Assembly (NCBI RefSeq): GCF_003201865.1
Contig: NZ_QJJJ01000012.1
Coordinates: forward strand, 62,001-126,000
Reading direction: 5' to 3'
DNA: 64,000 bases
Source: Methylobacterium sp. B4
GTDB taxonomy: Bacteria > Pseudomonadota > Alphaproteobacteria > Rhizobiales > Beijerinckiaceae
In this document: piece after piece, positions 58,751 through 64,000 of the stretch
Layout: every line of letters starts with the position of its first letter
Numbering within the stretch: position 1 is the first letter of the stretch
Program-made: the position numbers and the translations under genes
Notes under the pieces: model-generated
Database searches by the model: none
What the model saw: only the letters and a program-made list of their open reading frames with translations
Told to the model about the DNA's origin: nothing

Positions 58751-58824
58751 CGCCGGGCCTGAGGCCCGGCGACCGGACCGTCATCGACCCTACACAGCCC
58801 GGTGCTTTCAGCGAGCGCCGGGCT
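58751..58824 (+). terminator. Two stem-loops between rpsB and tsf
   Basis: CGCCGGGCC / GGCCCGGCG (58751-58771, three-base loop) and AGCCCGG / CCGGGCT (58796-58824). Neither has a T run. They may lower tsf read-through or protect the rpsB mRNA end. Confidence 0.65.
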
Positions 58825-58828
58825 CATT

Positions 58829-58863
58829 CACTTCAAGACCTGCACTTCAAGACCTGCACTTCA
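58829..58863 (+). repeat. 14-bp tandem direct repeat before tsf
   Basis: CACTTCAAGACCTG occurs twice in a row (58829-58842, 58843-58856), followed by a half copy CACTTCA (58857-58863). It ends just before the tsf Shine-Dalgarno (GAGAGGA). The copies are identical, pointing to recent slippage. Confidence 0.85.
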
Positions 58864-58881
58864 GCCCCCGAGAGGATCGCC

Positions 58882-59802
58882 ATGGCCAACATCACCGCCG
58901 CACTCGTGAAGGAGCTTCGCGAAAAGACCGGCGCCGGCATGATGGATTGCAAGGGCGCGCTCAACGAGACCGACGGCGACCTCGAGGCCGCGGTGGACTG
59001 GTTGCGCAAGAAGGGTCTCGCCAAGGCCGCCAAGAAGGCCGGCCGCGTCGCTGCCGAGGGCCTCGTGGCCGTCGAGTCCGCCGGCCGCCACGCCGCGATC
59101 GTCGAGGTGAATTCCGAGACCGACTTCGTCGCCCGCAACGACAGCTTCCAGGCTTTCGCCCGCGAGGCCGCCAAGCTCGCGCTCAACACGGACGGCACCC
59201 TCGAAGGTCTCCAGGCCGCGACCTTCCCCGGCTCGTCCGAGACGGTTCAGGAGAAGCTCTCGAACCTCATCGCCACGATCGGCGAGAACATGACCCTGCG
59301 CCGCGTCGCCAAGCTCGAAGTGAGCAAGGGCGTGATCGCCTCCTACGTCCACGGCCAGATCAGCGAAGGCCTCGGCAAGATCGGCGTGCTCGTCGCGCTC
59401 GAGTCCGAGGGCGATGTCGAGTTCCTCTCGACGCTCGGCCGCCAGATCGCCATGCACGTCGCCGCCACCGGCCCCGCGGCGCTGGACGCCTCCGGCGTCG
59501 ACCCGGCCGTGGTCGAGCGCGAGAGCAACATCCTGCGCGAGAAGAACGCCGGCAAGCCGGACCACGTGATGGCCAAGATCGTCGAGAGCGGCCTGAAGAG
59601 CTACTACAAGGAGGTCACCCTCCTGGAGCAGCCCTTCGTCCACGACAGCTCCAAGACCATCACCCAGGTGCTCAAGGAAGCCGCGGGCAAGGCCGGCGGC
59701 GAGGTCACGATCAAGAGCTTCGTCCGCTACGCGCTGGGCGAGGGCATCGAGAAGGAAGAGGGGCCGGACTTCGCCGCCGAAGTCGCGAGCATGTCGCGCT
59801 GA
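58882..59802 (+). CDS. tsf: Translation elongation factor Ts
   Basis: Nucleotide exchange factor for EF-Tu, 306 residues. The N-terminal UBA-like domain carries [20 protein letters not shown]; the core includes [24 protein letters not shown]-type and [10 protein letters not shown] motifs; the end is [20 protein letters not shown]. The order rpsB-tsf-pyrH is conserved. Confidence 0.98.
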   Translation: MANITAALVKELREKTGAGMMDCKGALNETDGDLEAAVDWLRKKGLAKAAKKAGRVAAEGLVAVESAGRHAAIVEVNSETDFVARNDSFQAFAREAAKLALNTDGTLEGLQAATFPGSSETVQEKLSNLIATIGENMTLRRVAKLEVSKGVIASYVHGQISEGLGKIGVLVALESEGDVEFLSTLGRQIAMHVAATGPAALDASGVDPAVVERESNILREKNAGKPDHVMAKIVESGLKSYYKEVTLLEQPFVHDSSKTITQVLKEAAGKAGGEVTIKSFVRYALGEGIEKEEGPDFAAEVASMSR

Positions 59803-59956
59803 CGCAACGGAGGGCCGGCTCAAGGCTCTCCTCGTCACCGATCCTCACAGGTCGTCTCACGGGGGCGGCGGCAGCGATGCCGTCGCCCCTCGACGTTCGG
59901 GGCCCCGTATTGCTAGAAGCCGCGGCGCCCCGCACCCGAGACGACGAGGATCTTCG

Positions 59957-60679
59957 ATGTCGGAGACGACGACCTACCGCCGCGTCCTCGTCAAACTCTC
60001 CGGGGAGGCCCTGGCCGCCCCCGACGGCTTCTGGCTCCACCCGCCGATGTTGGCGGCGCTGGCCGAGGACATCGCCGCCACGGTCGCCCGCGGCATCCAG
60101 ATCGCGGTGGTGGTCGGCGGCGGCAACCTGATCCGCGGCGCGCGCATTTCCCAGGCCGGCTGGATCGACCGGGCGACCGGCGATTCGCTCGGCATGATGG
60201 CCACCGTGATGAACTCGCTCGCCATCGAGACGGCGCTCAACGCGGCCGGCGTGCAGGCGCGCACGATGTCGGCGGTCTCGATGCCGACGATCTGCGAGAC
60301 CTATGCCCGCCAGCCGGCCCTGCACCATCTCGACAAGGGGCAGGTCGTGGTGCTCGCAGGCGGCACCGGCAACCCGTACTTCACCACCGATACGGCGGCG
60401 GTTCTGCGCGCGGCGGAGCTGCGCTGCGACGCCGTGCTGAAGGCCACCCAGGTGGACGGGGTCTATTCTGCCGATCCGAAGCAGGACCCGGAGGCGATCC
60501 GCTACGACCGCATCACCCACGACGAGGCCATCGCCCGCGATCTCAAGGTGATGGACACGGCCGCCTTCGCCCTGGCCCGCGAGAGCCGGCTCACCATCGT
60601 GGTGGGCTCGGTGCACGCCCCGAGCTCGATCACCGCGATCCTGACGGGTGCCTCGGTCTCGACTCGCGTGGTGCCGTAG
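59957..60679 (+). CDS. pyrH: Uridylate kinase (UMP kinase)
   Basis: Hexameric amino-acid-kinase-fold enzyme phosphorylating UMP to UDP, 240 residues. RRVLVKLSGEALAAPDGFW, QIAVVVGGGNLIRGARISQA, GTGNPYFTTDTAAVLRAAEL and VDGVYSADPKQDPEAIRYD are characteristic. GAGGA precedes the ATG. In most alphaproteobacteria frr follows; here a terminator hairpin and a convergent pyrophosphatase gene follow instead. Confidence 0.98.
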   Translation: MSETTTYRRVLVKLSGEALAAPDGFWLHPPMLAALAEDIAATVARGIQIAVVVGGGNLIRGARISQAGWIDRATGDSLGMMATVMNSLAIETALNAAGVQARTMSAVSMPTICETYARQPALHHLDKGQVVVLAGGTGNPYFTTDTAAVLRAAELRCDAVLKATQVDGVYSADPKQDPEAIRYDRITHDEAIARDLKVMDTAAFALARESRLTIVVGSVHAPSSITAILTGASVSTRVVP

Positions 60680-60760
60680 GCGGAGTCTGGCCGTCTGACG
60701 TGGTGGCTGGCTCGCTTCGCTGACGGCGGAGAGCTGAAGGCGAGCCGAGCGGAAGCCATC

Positions 60761-60790
60761 CGAGCCGCAACGGCCTCGCGTTGCGGCTCG
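60761..60790. terminator. Bidirectional hairpin between pyrH and ppa
   Basis: CGAGCCGCAAC, loop GGCCTCGC, GTTGCGGCTCG; perfect 11-bp stem between two convergent stops. A weaker GGCTCGC/GCGAGCC pair lies at about 60707-60747. Confidence 0.8.
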
Positions 60791-60807
60791 GTCGATCGTC
60801 TGAAAAA

Positions 60808-61347
60808 TCAGGCGCCCTTGAGGGCGTTATGGCGCTCGATGCCTTCCAGGATCAGCCGCTGGGCCTCCTCCTTGTTGCCCCAGCGCACGACCTTGACCCA
60901 CTTGCCGGGTTCGAGATCCTTGTAGTGCTCGAAGAAGTGCTGGATCTGGCTGACCGTGATCTCGGGCAGGTCGGTGTAGTTCTCGATCCGGTTGTAGCGC
61001 TGGGTCAGCTTGCGGGAGGGGACGGCGATGATCTTCTCGTCCTCGCCACCGTCATCCTCCATCACCAGCACGCCCACGGGCCGCACCGAGATGATCGCGC
61101 CCGGGATGATGGCGCGGGTGTTGGCCACCAGCACGTCGCAGGGGTCGCCGTCGCCCGAGAGGGTGTGGGGGATGAAGCCGTAATTGCCCGGGTAGAACAT
61201 CGGCGTGTAGAGGAACCGGTCGACGACGAGCGTGCCGGCATCCTTGTCCATCTCGTACTTGATCGGCTCGCCGCCGAGGGGAACCTCGACGATGACGTTG
61301 ACGTCGTGGGGCGGGTTCTTGCCGATCGAGATGGCGTTGATGTCCAT
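60808..61347 (-). CDS. ppa: Inorganic pyrophosphatase (family I)
   Basis: Mg-dependent hydrolysis of PPi, 179 residues. The signature DGDPCDVLV with the three catalytic Asp is clear, along with [38 protein letters not shown] and [20 protein letters not shown]. The ATG at 61347 gives the normal N-terminus; the frame runs six codons further upstream. Confidence 0.97.
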   Translation of the reverse strand: MDINAISIGKNPPHDVNVIVEVPLGGEPIKYEMDKDAGTLVVDRFLYTPMFYPGNYGFIPHTLSGDGDPCDVLVANTRAIIPGAIISVRPVGVLVMEDDGGEDEKIIAVPSRKLTQRYNRIENYTDLPEITVSQIQHFFEHYKDLEPGKWVKVVRWGNKEEAQRLILEGIERHNALKGA

Positions 61348-61529
61348 GGCCCTGTGCTTTCTCAAGATCAGGCCGCCGGACGCGTCGCGTCGTCCCGCGG
61401 GTGCATCGTGCGGGCCGGCTCATGGTGCCGCACCCATCGCCGGCTGTCTTAGAATGGGCGGGCCGGAATTGAAATCGCCCCTTCGGCGGAGTCGGTCCGC
61501 CATCCCTGCTTCGCGGCGGAAAACGCCGA

Positions 61530-62036
61530 TCAGGTGAACAGGTAGCCGACCTTCGGCAGACCGATGCCGGAGACGCGCTCGACCGAGTCCGGGCCGGCCA
61601 CGCCGCCCAGACCCTCGTAGAAGGCGCAGGCGCGGGCGTTGTCGGCCAGCGCCCAGACGCCGATGCGGGTCAGCCCACGGTCGATGAGGTCGTTGCGCAC
61701 CGCCCGGAACAGGCGGGTGCCGAGCCCGAGCCCCTGGAATTCGGGGGCGATGTAGAGTTCGTCGATCTCGCCGTCCGCCCGCATGGTCCGGTCGCGCGCC
61801 CGGCCGTAGGCGGCGTAACCCGCGAGCCGATCCCCGAAGGCGACGACGGCGAGCCCGCGCCCGCCCCCGATCATCGCGCGCCAGGTCGCCGGTCCGCGCC
61901 GGGCCAGGAAACGCTCCAGGGCCAGCCCCGGGATCACGCCTTGATAGGCCTCGCGCCACGCCGCGTCGAACACCGCCGAGAGGTCGGCGGCATCCGCGAG
62001 ACGGGCGCGGCGGATGCTCGCCGTGTTCGTCGTCAT
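61530..62036 (-). CDS. GNAT N-acetyltransferase
   Basis: A 168-residue GNAT. RRARLADAADLSAVFDAAWR at the N-terminus, motif A ELYIAPEFQGLGLGTRLFRA (Q-G-L-G-L-G) and IGVWALADNARACAFYEGLG are typical of the RimI/YjaB-like group. The GGVAGPDSVERVSG tail before the end fits the common small-GNAT C-terminus. Substrate unknown. It is divergent from the phosphatase-like gene. Confidence 0.9.
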   Translation of the reverse strand: MTTNTASIRRARLADAADLSAVFDAAWREAYQGVIPGLALERFLARRGPATWRAMIGGGRGLAVVAFGDRLAGYAAYGRARDRTMRADGEIDELYIAPEFQGLGLGTRLFRAVRNDLIDRGLTRIGVWALADNARACAFYEGLGGVAGPDSVERVSGIGLPKVGYLFT

Positions 62037-62198
62037 CGGAAGGCTCCGGATGGGAGGGCTCCGGTCGGGAGATTCGCCATGATGGGGGCAAAGCGGCCGG
62101 TTCGGCAACGGCTTGCAGCGGGGCGGAACAGTCCCGCGTTGTCGCCCCGGCGGCGGGCTGTTAGAGGGACGCTCCGACAGGCTGCCCCGCGCGGATCC

Positions 62199-62924
62199 GT
62201 GTTCAACCGTTTCCTCCCTCCCGAGACGCGCTACGCGCGGCGCATGGCGCGCATCGCGAAGTTCGAGCGGCCCATCGCCGGCTCCCTCGACCGGGCCAAG
62301 GCCTGGGCGAACATGCTGCTCGTCGATCACGGGATCTTCCGTCTCGCCTATCTCAACCGGCACCGGATCGGCAGCGGCATCGCGTGGCGCTCGGCCCAGC
62401 CGACGCCGCATCAGCTTGCGTGGTTCAAGCGCCAGGGCGTGCGCACCGTGGTCTCCCTGCGCGGCGGGCGCGAGCACGGCTCCTGGCCCTTGCAGCGGGA
62501 GGCCTGCGAGCGGCAGGGGCTCACCCTGGTCGAGTTCGTGCTGCGCTCCCGCGAGGCGCCTTCCCGCGAGACGTTGCTGGCCGCCAAGGCGTTCTTCGCG
62601 GGGATCGAGTACCCGGCGGTGATGCATTGCAAGTCCGGCGCGGACCGGGCGGGACTGGCCGCCACCCTGTTCCTGATCCTGCACGAGGACCGGCCGGTGC
62701 GGGAGGCCCTGCGCCAGCTCTCGCCGCGCTACGGCCATTTCCGCTTCGCCAAGACCGGCATCCTCGATGCCTTCTTCGCCCTGTACCTGCGCGAGGGCGA
62801 GGCCCGGGGGCAGAGCTTCCTCGATTGGGTCGAGCACAGCTACGACCCGCAGGCGCTGACGCGAAGCTTCCGCGCCGGGTTCTGGTCCGACCTCGTCGTC
62901 GACCGCCTGCTGCGGCGCGAATAG
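62199..62924 (+). CDS. Tyrosine/dual-specificity phosphatase-like protein
   Basis: A 241-residue protein with the P-loop HCKSGADRAG (H-C-x5-R, Cys144) of cysteine phosphatases. The rest is like bacterial DSP/PTP domains: YLNRHRIGSGIAWRSAQPTP (substrate-side loop), VRTVVSLRGGREHGSWPLQR. The general-acid aspartate is not obvious. No membrane segment. The GTG at 62199 was chosen; an ATG at 62244 is an alternative. A WcbI-domain gene follows 10 bp later, so the two probably form an operon related to surface polysaccharide. Confidence 0.82.
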   Translation: MFNRFLPPETRYARRMARIAKFERPIAGSLDRAKAWANMLLVDHGIFRLAYLNRHRIGSGIAWRSAQPTPHQLAWFKRQGVRTVVSLRGGREHGSWPLQREACERQGLTLVEFVLRSREAPSRETLLAAKAFFAGIEYPAVMHCKSGADRAGLAATLFLILHEDRPVREALRQLSPRYGHFRFAKTGILDAFFALYLREGEARGQSFLDWVEHSYDPQALTRSFRAGFWSDLVVDRLLRRE

Positions 62925-62934
62925 GCTCGCCGCC

Positions 62935-63933
62935 TTGGCGTTTCGGCTTTCCCGGCTACTCGGGAGCGTGCCCCTGCTCAAGCTGAGGCGCCGTGGGGCG
63001 GACGAGAGCGATCTCCACGGTCCGCGCATCGCCGTGATCGGCAATTGTCAGGCCCGCGGCGTCGCCGATGCCCTGCGCATCCTCGCACCGGGGGCGCGGG
63101 TGCGGCTGATTCCGATGGCGTCACTCGGCAAGCAGGCCCGCAGCCTCGACGCCTTCGCCGCCGATCTCGGGGCGTTCGACCACGTCTTCTCCCAGCCCTT
63201 CCCGGCGGGCTTCTTCCCCGAGGGCGGCTCGGAGGCCCTGCAGGCGCGGCTGCCGCGGATGCGGCTCTTCCCATCGATCGTCTTCACCGCCTTCCATCCG
63301 GACGCGGTCTATGTCGGCGATCTGGCCTCGGTGGCACGGGTGCGGCTCGTGCCATCCCCCCTCGGCACCTATCATTCCGCCATCACCCTGTTCGGTTTCC
63401 TGCAAGGGCTCCCGGCCGAGCGGATCGTCAATCTGTTCCGGGATGAGGTCCTTGCGGGGCTCGGCTATCTCAATGCCTGGGACATCGCCGCCGCCGACCT
63501 GATCGCGTCGAGCCGGGCGATCGGCTTCGACCTGTCGGCGGAGTTGCTGCGCTGGTCGCGCACCGGCCTGTTCATGCACAACATCAACCATCCGCGCCTC
63601 GCGGTGCTCGGCGACATCGCCGCGCGGCTGCTGCGCGAGGCCGGCGTCGCGGCGCGGACCGTCCCGGTCGAGGCCTATGCCCCGGATGTGCTGCTCGACG
63701 ACGCGATCTGGCCGGTCTACCCCCCGGTGGCGACGCTCTACGGCGTGCCGGGTTCGACGGTGTTCAAGCGCCGCCAGCGCAGGGGGGCGCCGCCCGAGAC
63801 GCTGGGCCTGCCCGCCTTCGTCGCGGAGAGCCTCGCGATCTACCGGGCGCAGCCGCGCGCCAGCCTGACCTGCCACCGCATCGAGCACTGGGCCGCCTCG
63901 CCCCAGATCCGGATGCTGTTCGAAGGGGCGTGA
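62935..63933 (+). CDS. WcbI-domain polysaccharide biosynthesis protein
   Basis: A 332-residue protein with the WcbI fold (putative acetyltransferase/CoA-binding, first known from a Burkholderia capsule locus). The family start RIAVIGNCQARGVADALRIL is at about 31-50; the Asn-Cys-Gln of GNCQ is conserved. TAFHPDAVYVGD, SPLGTYHSAITLFGFLQGLP and LFMHNINHPRLAVLGDIAAR follow. The start is TTG at 62935; no ATG lies before the GNCQ motif. It is probably co-transcribed with the phosphatase-like gene. The enzymatic activity has not been assigned for the family as a whole. Confidence 0.85.
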   Translation: MAFRLSRLLGSVPLLKLRRRGADESDLHGPRIAVIGNCQARGVADALRILAPGARVRLIPMASLGKQARSLDAFAADLGAFDHVFSQPFPAGFFPEGGSEALQARLPRMRLFPSIVFTAFHPDAVYVGDLASVARVRLVPSPLGTYHSAITLFGFLQGLPAERIVNLFRDEVLAGLGYLNAWDIAAADLIASSRAIGFDLSAELLRWSRTGLFMHNINHPRLAVLGDIAARLLREAGVAARTVPVEAYAPDVLLDDAIWPVYPPVATLYGVPGSTVFKRRQRRGAPPETLGLPAFVAESLAIYRAQPRASLTCHRIEHWAASPQIRMLFEGA

Positions 63934-63943
63934 CAGCGCACCT

Positions 63944-63999
63944 AGAGCGCTTTCCGAAGAAGTGGACACCGGTTCGTCGAAAGAAAGCACGTCACAACA
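63944..63999. repeat. Extragenic palindromic repeat (AGAGC...ACCGGTT family), copy 2
   Basis: Starts AGAGCGCTTTCCGAAGAAGT, has the core GGACACCGGTTCGTC and ends GAAAGCACGTCACAACAA. The arms GCTTTC/GAAAGC and CGAAGAA/TTCGTCG make an imperfect hairpin. The same pattern with other arms is found at 20409-20452. It runs to the right edge of the window. Confidence 0.7.
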
Positions 64000-64000
64000 A

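Overview
The window is high-GC, gene-dense chromosomal DNA from an alphaproteobacterium of the order Hyphomicrobiales (Rhizobiales). Gene content and order fit the Methylobacterium/Methylorubrum group best. The support is the yceD-plsX-fabH-ihfA-merR block, a CBP3-type ubiquinol-cytochrome c chaperone next to it, ornithine decarboxylase plus homospermidine synthase, a C-terminally extended ribosomal protein S2, an HWE-family histidine kinase, and REP-like extragenic repeats. The genus is inferred from remembered synteny and was not checked by a search. I found no rRNA, tRNA, CRISPR array, transposase, phage gene or integration site.

Layout. 1-12 kb: 3' part of an HWE sensor kinase, aldo/keto reductase, Crp/Fnr regulator, then a glycogen/alpha-glucan locus (glgA, a GH13 alpha-glucosidase and a divergent glgP), followed by a flavoreductase whose ferredoxin-like domain has no cysteines. 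12-22 kb: a 7TM-PAS-GGDEF-EAL protein and three polysaccharide genes (MraY/WecA-type transferase, NAD-dependent epimerase, membrane-bound CapD-type epimerase) interrupted by an azoR/hxlR divergent pair; then a DUF1206 membrane protein, an Smr-like ORF and a truncated Uma2 gene. 22-26 kb: polyamine locus (homospermidine synthase, a 62-residue ORF, a GNAT and ornithine decarboxylase behind a long structured leader). 26-31 kb: periplasmic glucan protein OpgG, GNAT, Old Yellow Enzyme, and a HAD phosphatase that overlaps bamE tail to tail.

31-36 kb: envelope and lipid block (CBP3 chaperone, yceD, plsX, fabH, ihfA, merR). 36-42 kb: two hypotheticals and the prkA-yeaH-spoVR stress triad. 42-51 kb: purM-purN, DUF6429, an AI-2E-type permease, a DnaA-related Hda protein, and ppk1 followed by ppx, which together make and break polyphosphate. 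51-58 kb: aspartate aminotransferase, a long-form family I CoA-transferase, a decayed ORF and a chemotaxis receptor. 57-61 kb: rpsB-tsf-pyrH, ended by a convergent inorganic pyrophosphatase where frr usually lies. 61-64 kb: GNAT, a tyrosine-phosphatase-like protein and a WcbI-domain protein, ending in an extragenic repeat.

Most of this is core genome. I do not see a convincing new multi-gene system. The less explained items are the structured leader of the ornithine decarboxylase gene, the cysteine-free flavoreductase, the Uma2/Smr-like/DUF1206 patch, the phosphatase-WcbI pair, the decayed ORF at 55.1 kb and two families of extragenic palindromes.
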